Shown piece after piece: positions 1 through 7,646 of a stretch of DNA of 10,278 nucleotides (the first letter of the stretch is position 1; every line of letters starts with the position of its first letter). This DNA comes from Undivivens sp041654215 (lineage in GTDB: Bacteria > Omnitrophota > Gorgyraeia > Gygaellales > Profunditerraquicolaceae). Location: NCBI GenBank assembly GCA_041654215.1, contig JBAZDY010000055.1, positions 1 to 10,278 of the forward strand, given 5' to 3'. Both the position numbers and the translations under genes were made by a program. The notes below the pieces were generated by a model. It worked only from the letters and a program-made list of their open reading frames with translations. It made no database searches and was not told where the DNA came from.

Positions 1-3000
1 TACAAATATCGGTTGCAGAAAGATCAGGTTTTCTGGCTGTTTCACAGGCCGCGCCGTTGGAATGAACGAGAAAAGATATGGATGGGCTATGAGCGCAAGC
101 GAGGCAAACTCGCGGACCTAAACGCGCTTCTTCGCGGAAGGGGGGAAGACAGGTTCCAGGTGATCCTGGGCGATCCCGCGAGGCTTCAGGACGTGAAGTA
201 TGTTATAACGCTCGATGCCGATACCCAAATGCCCCGGAATGCGGCGCGGGATCTTGTAGGGGTTATCGCGCATCCGCTGAACCGGCCGATCTATGACGCA
301 AGAAAACAGCGGGTCGTTTCCGGGTACGGGATCCTTCAACCCAGGGTTGAGCCGAGTTATCCCGGAGAAAATTCCTCCCTGTTCGTGAAGATTTTCGGGG
401 GAGATGCCGGTATCGATCCTTATACCCGGGCGGTGTCTGATGTTTACCAGGACCTTTTCTTTGAAGGGTCTTTCATCGGCAAAGGGCTTTATGACGTTGA
501 CGCATTCGAAAGGTCCATGGAGGGCCGTTTTCCAGAAAACCTCATATTAAGCCATGATCTTCTGGAGGGCTGTTACGCCCGATCGGGGCTGGTGACGGAT
601 GTCCAGTTCTATGAGGAATTCCCGTCGGGGTATCTGAAGGATTTGAGCCGGAGGCACCGCTGGATCCGCGGCGATTGGCAGATCCTTTCGTGGGCGTTTT
701 CTTTTGTGCGCGGGCCCGACGGCGGTTTAACGCGGAACCCGCTCTCGTTTTTATCACAATGGAAGATCGCGGATAATTTGAGACGAAGCCTTGTCCCCGG
801 CGCTACGGTCTTTCTCTTCTTGTCGGGTTGGCTGCTTTTTCGGCCGTTCTGGACGTGGTCGGCTTTGCTGATTGCCCTCCTGGGGTTACCGCTTTTGCCG
901 ATGATCTTCATAGATGCCGTCAGGAAACCCGCGGAGATGACGTTTGGTGCCCATGCGAGGGAGGTGTTTTCTTCTCTGCAAAAGAATGCGGCCCGTTTTT
1001 TCTTCACCCTTGTATTTTTGATGCATGAGGCGTTCGTATGTTTGGACGCGATCATGAGGACGTTATGGAGGATGTTCGTCTCGGGCAAAGGCTTGACAGA
1101 ATGGACGACCTTCCTGGAGTCGAAGACGTCCCTGCCGAATAATATTTTTGTCTGCTTAAGGAGCATGGCTGTCGCCTCGGCCGCTTCGTTTTTGCTGCTG
1201 GCCGCCATTCTGGCGGGGTCCCAGGGTTTTAACGGTTTTGCCTCGATACTTTTAGGTTTATGGTTTGTTTCTCCCGTCCTCGCCTACGCAATCGGGCACC
1301 CTTCACCTACCCGGAAGGTCTTGCTTTCCGGAGCGCAGACCGTTTTTTTAAGGGGTCTTGCCCGAAGGACGTGGGAATTTTTTGAAAACTTCGTGACGGA
1401 AAAAGAAAACTGGCTTCCTCCGGACAATTTTCAGGAAGAGCCTGTCGTCCTGGTGGCGCACAGGACGTCCCCGACGAATATCGGCCTGTCGTTCCTGGCG
1501 AATTTGTCAGCCTATGATTTTGGTTATATTTCGATGGGGAGGATGTTCAACCGGACGGAAAAAACATTTGATACCTTGAACCTTATGGAAAAGTTCCGGG
1601 GGCATTTTTACAACTGGTATGATACCGGGACGCTTAGGCCATTGACGCCTCTTTATGTTTCTTCGGTGGACAGCGGGAATCTGGTGGGCCATTTGCTGGT
1701 CCTGCGTTCGGGCCTCATGGAAATAGTCGGGCACAAGATTGTTTCCGCGAAACTGTTTGACGGGCTTGCGGATACCGTGAATATCCTGCTTCAAAGCGAC
1801 GCTGGGCCGCAGAAGGACCAGAAGAGCGGCGTTTTTAGGGCGTTTCAGGAGGTTTCCGGGAGGATCGAACAGTTCCGGACAAGTATCAAATCTTCCCCCG
1901 CGTATCTTTCCGAGATCCACACTCTTTTACGCCAGCTTTTAACGGACATTTCGAAGATCTCTTCGGAACCGGGCTTGGAAAAATACAAAGATGCCAAAAA
2001 ATGGGTCCGTGCTTTCGAACGGCAGTGCTACGATTTTCTCGAAGACATGGCTTTCATCGCGCCCTGGATCCTCCTTCCGCCGGAAATGCCGGGATTGTGG
2101 GACGGGGCGGAGGATGCCCAGCAGCGGCGGCTCATTCGGCTCCGGGAGGCCTTGCGGCATTTGGATGAGATCCCCTCTCTTAGGGAAGTCGCGAGAATTG
2201 AACAGGAACTGGTGCCTTTGATCGGAGAGATTACCGGGGCCATGGATCTTGCGGAGGGAGAATCTCAAAACTTCCGCACCTGGTTCCTGAAACTGAGAGA
2301 AGCCATTGCGGATGCCGGGACACGGGCCAGTGAAAGGATCAAGGCCATTGAGGCGATCATCCTTCGGTGTAATGAACTCTCGGAGATCGAATATGAATTT
2401 CTCTACGATAAGAAATCCCTCTTACTTTCGATCGGATACAATGTGAGCGACCACAAACGGGACCCCGGCTGTTATGACCTTCTCGCCTCAGAAGCCCGGT
2501 TTTGCAGTTTTGTCGCGATCGCCCACGGGAGGATGCCCCAGGAGCACTGGTTTAGGCTCGGCCGGTTGATCGCCAAGGCGGAAGGGAACCCAGTCCTGGT
2601 TTCCTGGGGAGGATCGATGTTTGAGTATCTCATGCCGCTGTTGGTGATGCCGACCTATGAAGGGAGTCTGTTGGACAGGACCTGCAAGGCAGCGGTTAAC
2701 GGCCAGATCAGTTATGCGGCCAAGAACGATATTCCCTGGGGGATCTCGGAATCCGGCTACAACAAGATCGACGCTAATATGGTTTATCAGTATAACTCCT
2801 TCGGCATCCCTGATATGGGTTTCAAAAGGGGCCTCTCTGAGGATCTTGTCGTGGCCCCGTATGCCTCGATGCTGGCTTTGATGGTAGAGCCCGAGAAGGC
2901 CTGCGAGAACCTTGAGCGATTATCCGCGGAGGGGTCGTTGGGGCACTTCGGCCTTTACGAAGCGGTTGATTACACGCCCGTGCGCCTTCCTGTGGACAAG

Positions 3001-6000
3001 GCCCGGGTGGTGGTTAAATCCTACATGGCGCACCATCAGGGCATGAGCCTGTTATCTTGCGCCTATGCGTTATTGGACCGTCCCATGCAAAGGCGTTTTC
3101 TCGCGGAGCCGATGTTTAAGTCGGCGGAACTTCTTCTTCAAGAGCGGGTCCCGGCCGTCGAGCCGCTCCTTTACGATTTTGAAGTGACCGGCATGCTGCG
3201 CAATACCGAAGGCATGGAAACGCTTTTGCGGATATTCAAGACTCCGCAGACGCCGGTGCCAGAAATCCATTCTCTGTCCAACGGCCGCTACCATGTGATG
3301 GCCACAAATGCGGGCGGAGGCTACAGCCGCTGGCAGGATTTTGCCGTGACAAGGTGGGACGAGGATTCTGCCCTGGATCATGACGGAACGTTTATTTATA
3401 TCCGGGACGCCGAGTCCGGGGATTACTGGTCCGCGGCGTATCAGCCGGCTCAAAAAAAGGCCAAAGATTATGAAGCCTTGTTTTCCCAGGCCCGGGTCGA
3501 ATTCAAACGGAAGGACCATCAGATCATGACTCATACTGAGATCGCGGTCTCTCCGGAAGACGACATCGAATTGCGCCGGGTGACGATCACCAACCGGTCG
3601 CGCGGCAAGCGCGTGATCGAAGTGACGAGTTATGCGGAAGTCGTCCTTAATGATCGCGCCAGCGACCAGGCGCATCGGTCGTTCAGCAATCTGTTTGTTG
3701 AGACCGAGATCATCAAGTCTCACCAGGCGATCCTCTGTCATCGCCGGCCCCGTTCTGATTCGGAAAAATTTCCCTGGGTGATGCATCTGATGGCGGTCCA
3801 CGGAGGCAGGGCTTTGGGAGCTTCCTATGAAACTGATCGCAGCCGGTTCCTCGGGCGAAGGCGTACGGTGGCCAATCCCGTGGTGATGGAAGAACAGGGT
3901 AGGCTCTCGGACAGCGAGGGGCCTGTTCTCGATCCGATTGTTTCGATACGGAATCAGATTGAGCTGGACCCTGAAGAAACGGTGGTAATCGATTATGTGA
4001 CGGGGATTTGCGAGAGCCGGGATGGCGCGCGGCCTCTCATGGAAAAATACCGGGATCGAAATCTGGCCGACCGAGTTTTTAATCTGTCTTGGACGCATGG
4101 CCAGGTCGCTTTGCAGCAGATAAACGCGACGGAAGCGGACGCCCAGCTTTATGGCCGGCTTGCCAGCGCCATCTTGTATGTCAATCCCGCATGGAGGGCG
4201 AGCGCGAGCGTCCTGGGTCGGAATGACAGGGGGCAGTCGGACCTCTGGGGCTACAGTATTTCAGGCGACCTACCGATTGTTCTGGTGCGTATCGAAAATA
4301 AGGACAACATTGATCTGGTCGGTCAAATGCTGCAAGCCCACGCTTATTGGCGTATGAAGGGTTTGCAAGTCGATTTGGTGATATGGAATGAAGACAGTTC
4401 CGTATATCGCGATGACCTTGGGGCGATGATCAATGGTCTGATCGCCGCGAATGCCGAAAAAATAGTGAATCAAAAAGGCGGCGTTTTTTTACGGCGCGCG
4501 GATCAGATGTCCGAGGAAGATCGAATCCTTATTCAAACAGTGGCCCGGATCATTATCTCTGACCGCGGAGGCACGCTGGCCGAGCAACTTAAGGATATAA
4601 CACAGCCAGCGGTCAACGTTTTACCGTTTACGCCTGTCCGTGAAGAAAGCCCGAAACAAGAGGAAGACGGGCCCGGAGGGTGGACCAAGCTGGTTTATTT
4701 TAACGGCGTGGGCGGGTTTACCGCGGATGGACGGGAATACATTATAACGACATCTCGCTCGAGGGCTACTCCCGCGCCGTGGGTCAATGTGCTGGCGAAT
4801 CGGCATTTTGGTACCGTTGTTTCGGAAAGCGGAAGTGCCTACACCTGGAGCGGGAATGCGCGCGAATTCCGTTTGACTCCCTGGCTGAACGATCCTGTTA
4901 CAGATGCTGCCGGGGAGGCGTTCTATATCCGCGATGAGGAAAGCGGCCGTTTCTGGTCTCCGACCCCGCTTCCGGCGATGGGAAAAACTCATTATACCGC
5001 GCGTCACGGATTCGGCTACAGCATCTTTGAACATGTCGAGAACGGGATCGTTTCGGAACTGACGGTCTTTGTTTCACTGGAGTCCGCGGTCAAATTCTCG
5101 ATTCTGAAAGTCAGGAATGTTTCCGGACTCCGGAGACAGCTTTCCGCGACGGCGTATTGTGAACTTGTGATGGGCGTTGCCAGGGATAAATACCATATGC
5201 ATATCGTGACCGAGATCGATCCGAAGAGTGGCGCGCTTTTTGCCAGAAATTCTTACAATAAGGAGTTCTCCGGCAGAACTGTTTTTCTGGATGTCAGCGA
5301 GCTGACGCGTTTTGTTAGCGGGGACCGGATCGAGGTTATAGGGAGAAACGGCACGATGGCATCGCCTTTGGTGATGCGCCGGGATCGGCTTTCCGGGAAA
5401 GTGGGTGCGGGGATGGATCCCTGTGTTTCTACGCAGGTTAAGCTGGAACTGGAGGAGGGTCAGGAGAAAGAGGTCCTTTTTATTTTTGGTTCCGGGGACA
5501 CGGCTGATGATGCGCGGGAGCTCGTTAGGCGTTTTCGAGGCATCGACGCGGCGCATAAGGAACTTGAAAATGTGTGGGAATTCTGGAAGCGGACTTTGGG
5601 GACGGTATATGTGGAAACGCCGGACGCCTCGTTCAATTATTTGGTGAACGGATGGCTGCAATATCAGGTGATTAGTTGCCGTTTATGGGGCCGCAGCGGT
5701 TATTATCAGTCCGGCGGGGCTTTGGGTTTTCGGGATCAGCTTCAGGATGTGATGGCGCTCATCCATTCGAAACCAGAAATGATCCGGGAACAACTGCTGG
5801 CCTTTGCCGCGCGCCAGTTTGTTGAGGGCGATGTACAGCATTGGTGGCATCCGACAACCGGACGCGGGATCCGCAGCCGGTGTTCGGACGATTATTTATG
5901 GCTTCCGTTTGTTGCTTGTTTATATGTTGAAGAGATCGGCGATACGGGCATCCTTGATGAAACGGTCGGTTTTCTTGAAGGGCCTTTGCTTAAACAGGAA

Positions 6001-7086
6001 GAAGAGTCTTATTACGATATCCCGAAAATTTCCGCGCGCACGGGGACACTTTATGAGCATTGTGTTTTAAGCGTAAAGAGATGTTTGGAGTTTGGCGTTC
6101 ACGGTCTTCCTCTTATGAGAAGCGGGGATTGGAACGACGGAATGAATATGGTTGGCCGCGATGGAAAAGGCGAGAGCGTGTGGCTTGCTTTTTTCCTATT
6201 CGATGTTCTTAAGTCGATGGCGGTTTTAGCCGCCCGGCATGGGGATAAGGCTTTTTCGGAGTTTTGTCTTGAAGAGGCCGGGAAGCTGTCAAAAAATATT
6301 GAAGAGCATGGCTGGGACGGTGAGTGGTATCGCCGGGCTTATTTCGACAATGGGGATTCTTTAGGTTCTTCCCAAAATAAAGAATGCAGGATAGATTCTA
6401 TCCCGCAATCCTGGGCAGTGCTTTCAGGCGCGGTTAAACGGGAGAGGGCAAGAATGGCCATGGAGCAGGTGGATCGGCAGCTTGTTGACAGGAAACAGGC
6501 GATCATAAAGTTGCTTGACCCTCCTTTTGACACAGGTTTGCTCAATCCGGGATATATTAAAGGGTATGTTCCCGGTGTTAGAGAAAATGGGGGGCAGTAC
6601 ACGCATGCTGCGATCTGGGTGGCGATTGCGTTTGCATCCTTAGGAGATAAAAAGCGGGCCTGGGAGCTGTTTAATATGATCAATCCGGTATATCATTCTG
6701 ATACTGCGGATAAGTGCGTTGTCTATAAAGTGGAGCCCTATGTGATGGCCGGAGATGTTTATTCTTCTCCTGGTTTGGCCGGACGCGGAGGATGGACCTG
6801 GTATACCGGATCCGCAGGCTGGATGTACCAGTTAATCGTGAAGTATTTGTTAGGGGTCAGGTTAAAGGTGGACAAGATCTATTTTGAACCGCGTTTTCCC
6901 GCTGATTGGTCTCATTGGAAGCTGCATTACCGCTACAGAGAGACCTTCTACCATATTACTTTTGAGCGCTTAAGTCCGTCAGATCGTGTAACTTCTGTTC
7001 AGGTGGATGGCCTCGCTCAGAAGGAAATGCAAGTACAGCTTATTGATGATCGAGTAGAGCATTCAGTGGAAGTGAAGATCGGATGA
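1..7086 (+). CDS. ndvB: Cyclic beta-1,2-glucan synthase (NdvB/ChvB type), 5'-truncated by window edge
   Basis: The frame is open from base 1, so the 2361 visible codons are the C-terminal five-sixths or so of a protein usually near 2800 residues; the TTG at 13 is not a real start. Such inner-membrane enzymes build beta-1,2-glucan from UDP-glucose, cyclise it and trim its length for the periplasm. Residues are counted from the codon at base 1. The glycosyltransferase part shows DAD (72-74), SHDLLEG (D186) and RRHRW (217-221), followed by hydrophobic segments at about nt 790-1300. A helical linker leads to the glycoamylase-like middle domain (about 800-1025), with PWGISESGYN and SYMAHHQGM, which the family uses for cyclisation. 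Two beta-sandwich regions of GH94 N-domain type follow (about 1087-1370 and 1560-1857). The GH94 catalytic barrel has FRDQLQD (R1911), GDWNDGM (general-acid Asp2046), GGQYTH (H2202) and WYTGSAGW (T2269-G2270, phosphate site). No frameshift or missing key motif is visible. Family assignment is very secure; the cyclic nature of the product is inferred. Confidence 0.95.
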   Translation, partial: YKYRLQKDQVFWLFHRPRRWNEREKIWMGYERKRGKLADLNALLRGRGEDRFQVILGDPARLQDVKYVITLDADTQMPRNAARDLVGVIAHPLNRPIYDARKQRVVSGYGILQPRVEPSYPGENSSLFVKIFGGDAGIDPYTRAVSDVYQDLFFEGSFIGKGLYDVDAFERSMEGRFPENLILSHDLLEGCYARSGLVTDVQFYEEFPSGYLKDLSRRHRWIRGDWQILSWAFSFVRGPDGGLTRNPLSFLSQWKIADNLRRSLVPGATVFLFLSGWLLFRPFWTWSALLIALLGLPLLPMIFIDAVRKPAEMTFGAHAREVFSSLQKNAARFFFTLVFLMHEAFVCLDAIMRTLWRMFVSGKGLTEWTTFLESKTSLPNNIFVCLRSMAVASAASFLLLAAILAGSQGFNGFASILLGLWFVSPVLAYAIGHPSPTRKVLLSGAQTVFLRGLARRTWEFFENFVTEKENWLPPDNFQEEPVVLVAHRTSPTNIGLSFLANLSAYDFGYISMGRMFNRTEKTFDTLNLMEKFRGHFYNWYDTGTLRPLTPLYVSSVDSGNLVGHLLVLRSGLMEIVGHKIVSAKLFDGLADTVNILLQSDAGPQKDQKSGVFRAFQEVSGRIEQFRTSIKSSPAYLSEIHTLLRQLLTDISKISSEPGLEKYKDAKKWVRAFERQCYDFLEDMAFIAPWILLPPEMPGLWDGAEDAQQRRLIRLREALRHLDEIPSLREVARIEQELVPLIGEITGAMDLAEGESQNFRTWFLKLREAIADAGTRASERIKAIEAIILRCNELSEIEYEFLYDKKSLLLSIGYNVSDHKRDPGCYDLLASEARFCSFVAIAHGRMPQEHWFRLGRLIAKAEGNPVLVSWGGSMFEYLMPLLVMPTYEGSLLDRTCKAAVNGQISYAAKNDIPWGISESGYNKIDANMVYQYNSFGIPDMGFKRGLSEDLVVAPYASMLALMVEPEKACENLERLSAEGSLGHFGLYEAVDYTPVRLPVDKARVVVKSYMAHHQGMSLLSCAYALLDRPMQRRFLAEPMFKSAELLLQERVPAVEPLLYDFEVTGMLRNTEGMETLLRIFKTPQTPVPEIHSLSNGRYHVMATNAGGGYSRWQDFAVTRWDEDSALDHDGTFIYIRDAESGDYWSAAYQPAQKKAKDYEALFSQARVEFKRKDHQIMTHTEIAVSPEDDIELRRVTITNRSRGKRVIEVTSYAEVVLNDRASDQAHRSFSNLFVETEIIKSHQAILCHRRPRSDSEKFPWVMHLMAVHGGRALGASYETDRSRFLGRRRTVANPVVMEEQGRLSDSEGPVLDPIVSIRNQIELDPEETVVIDYVTGICESRDGARPLMEKYRDRNLADRVFNLSWTHGQVALQQINATEADAQLYGRLASAILYVNPAWRASASVLGRNDRGQSDLWGYSISGDLPIVLVRIENKDNIDLVGQMLQAHAYWRMKGLQVDLVIWNEDSSVYRDDLGAMINGLIAANAEKIVNQKGGVFLRRADQMSEEDRILIQTVARIIISDRGGTLAEQLKDITQPAVNVLPFTPVREESPKQEEDGPGGWTKLVYFNGVGGFTADGREYIITTSRSRATPAPWVNVLANRHFGTVVSESGSAYTWSGNAREFRLTPWLNDPVTDAAGEAFYIRDEESGRFWSPTPLPAMGKTHYTARHGFGYSIFEHVENGIVSELTVFVSLESAVKFSILKVRNVSGLRRQLSATAYCELVMGVARDKYHMHIVTEIDPKSGALFARNSYNKEFSGRTVFLDVSELTRFVSGDRIEVIGRNGTMASPLVMRRDRLSGKVGAGMDPCVSTQVKLELEEGQEKEVLFIFGSGDTADDARELVRRFRGIDAAHKELENVWEFWKRTLGTVYVETPDASFNYLVNGWLQYQVISCRLWGRSGYYQSGGALGFRDQLQDVMALIHSKPEMIREQLLAFAARQFVEGDVQHWWHPTTGRGIRSRCSDDYLWLPFVACLYVEEIGDTGILDETVGFLEGPLLKQEEESYYDIPKISARTGTLYEHCVLSVKRCLEFGVHGLPLMRSGDWNDGMNMVGRDGKGESVWLAFFLFDVLKSMAVLAARHGDKAFSEFCLEEAGKLSKNIEEHGWDGEWYRRAYFDNGDSLGSSQNKECRIDSIPQSWAVLSGAVKRERARMAMEQVDRQLVDRKQAIIKLLDPPFDTGLLNPGYIKGYVPGVRENGGQYTHAAIWVAIAFASLGDKKRAWELFNMINPVYHSDTADKCVVYKVEPYVMAGDVYSSPGLAGRGGWTWYTGSAGWMYQLIVKYLLGVRLKVDKIYFEPRFPADWSHWKLHYRYRETFYHITFERLSPSDRVTSVQVDGLAQKEMQVQLIDDRVEHSVEVKIG

Positions 7087-7136
7087 TCGTTGGTTCATGC
7101 CATTAAACAGGTTCTAACCTGTTTAAGCCAGCGATC
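7085..7136 (+). terminator. Interrupted palindrome after the glucan synthase, possible terminator
   Basis: A perfect 11-bp inverted repeat (TTAAACAGGTT at 7103-7113, AACCTGTTTAA at 7116-7126) is separated by only 2 nt. It is enclosed by a second 9-bp pairing of 7085-7093 with 7128-7136, which includes one G-U pair. The outer arm begins inside the TGA stop codon of the upstream gene. What follows is AT-rich (TATATTATTATTT) but not a true T-run, so this is a weak candidate for an intrinsic terminator. It could instead protect the mRNA 3' end or be a dyad binding site. The structure is seen directly; the function is inferred. Confidence 0.5.
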
Positions 7137-7168
7137 CTATATTATTATTTGCTCTTTCGGCGAAGAAT

Positions 7169-7197
7169 TTGGGGTCCTTCTTCCCCGATATTATAAC
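7169..7197 (+). promoter_or_regulatory. Weak sigma70-like promoter candidate before the four-cysteine gene
   Basis: TTGGGG (7169-7174) and TATAAC (7192-7197) are 17 nt apart, and the ATG at 7218 lies about 20 nt after the -10 box. The -35 box matches the consensus only in its first half. The same stretch contains short overlapping inverted repeats (GAAGAA/TTCTTC and GGGG/CCCC, within 7163-7186), which could be an operator or chance. This is a pattern match only. Confidence 0.2.
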
Positions 7198-7217
7198 CTT
7201 TATCTAAAGCCTAGAAC

Positions 7218-7412
7218 ATGAAGTGTCGCGAATGTAAATATTATAAAGAAGTCAGTCCCAAATTCGGCACCTGCTATGGCGTAAAGATCAAAGGAGGCAG
7301 GGATCCCCGCGCCGGTTCTGATAAATGCCGGGGCAATTTTTTAAACCGCGTAGCAAATAATTTGACAAACGGGGCGGTTGATGCCCGCTCAATGCGGGAG
7401 CGTCCTCCCTAA
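7218..7412 (+). CDS. Small four-cysteine protein, benzylsuccinate synthase small-subunit-like (putative Fe-S)
   Basis: This 64-residue protein has cysteines at 3, 6, 19 and 37 (C-x2-C-x12-C-x17-C) in the setting CRECKYY, GTCYG and KCRGNF. The pattern resembles the small beta and gamma subunits of benzylsuccinate synthase and related glycyl-radical enzymes, which fold like a small high-potential iron-sulfur protein and bind one [4Fe-4S] cluster. No glycyl-radical enzyme or activase is visible nearby, so it appears to be a stand-alone member; the assembly gap downstream limits this statement. A four-cysteine zinc site is the alternative. There is no hydrophobic segment or signal peptide, so it should be cytosolic. 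No convincing Shine-Dalgarno precedes the ATG. The cysteine core ends near residue 42, and residues 54-64 are encoded by one arm of the GC-rich palindromic element, suggesting a recently acquired tail and stop codon. Its role is unknown. Confidence 0.6.
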   Translation: MKCRECKYYKEVSPKFGTCYGVKIKGGRDPRAGSDKCRGNFLNRVANNLTNGAVDARSMRERPP

Positions 7413-7460
7413 AGGGACTTTCTCGCCCTGCGGGTTCGGTCGCCCAGGGCGCGGGCATTA
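7379..7460. repeat. GC-rich multi-hairpin palindromic element (REP/MITE-like or structured RNA)
   Basis: ATGCCCGC (7381-7388) pairs exactly with GCGGGCAT (7451-7458), and the pairing extends outward by a G-U and a T-A pair. Inside lie CGCTC/GAGCG (7386-7390 with 7398-7402), TCCC/GGGA around TAAA (7406-7417), and CGCCCTG/CAGGGCG (7424-7430 with 7445-7451). Some of these stems share bases with the closing stem and are therefore alternatives. The element begins within the four-cysteine gene and runs past its stop at 7410-7412. It does not fit tRNA geometry: the arm sizes are wrong and there is no 7-nt anticodon loop. There is no T-run after it. A small palindromic mobile repeat is the likeliest reading, but no second copy is present in the window. 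Confidence 0.5.
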
Positions 7461-7538
7461 TTAGTTGGTTCAATATGAACATGATCTTACCCCAGTTTAT
7501 GGCTGTTTATAAGCTATATAGTGTTGGACATTCCAATA

Positions 7539-7638
7539 NNNNNNNNNNNNNNNNNNNNNNNNNNNNNNNNNNNNNNNNNNNNNNNNNNNNNNNNNNNNNN
7601 NNNNNNNNNNNNNNNNNNNNNNNNNNNNNNNNNNNNNN
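7539..7638. other. Assembly gap, exactly 100 Ns
   Basis: A run of exactly 100 undetermined bases is the conventional filler for a scaffold join of unknown length. The true distance between the four-cysteine gene and the superoxide dismutase gene is therefore unknown, and one or more genes may be missing. The 78 bases before it (7461-7538) contain only short hairpins (GTTCA-ATA-TGAAC at 7469-7481, TTGGA-CAT-TCCAA at 7524-7536) and no gene I can support. Open frames that cross the Ns are artefacts. Confidence 0.97.
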
Positions 7639-7646
7639 GGGGGAAA

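Noticed and set aside
13..15. TTG as the start of the glucan synthase
   Set aside because: The frame is open to base 1 and the transferase domain is already under way, so this is an internal Leu codon.
3070..4098. Long minus-strand frame (342 codons) opposite the glucan synthase, and other minus-strand frames of 137-199 codons within 1-7086
   Set aside because: They lie wholly inside a gene whose + strand frame has family motifs throughout. The translations are rich in Arg, His and Pro with no recognisable domain, typical of shadows in a GC-moderate gene.
7379..7460. Possible tRNA, from the GGGTTCG stretch near 7432 and the acceptor-like closing stem
   Set aside because: There is no 7-nt anticodon loop or proper D-arm, and the T-arm-like stem has the wrong loop size and pairing register.
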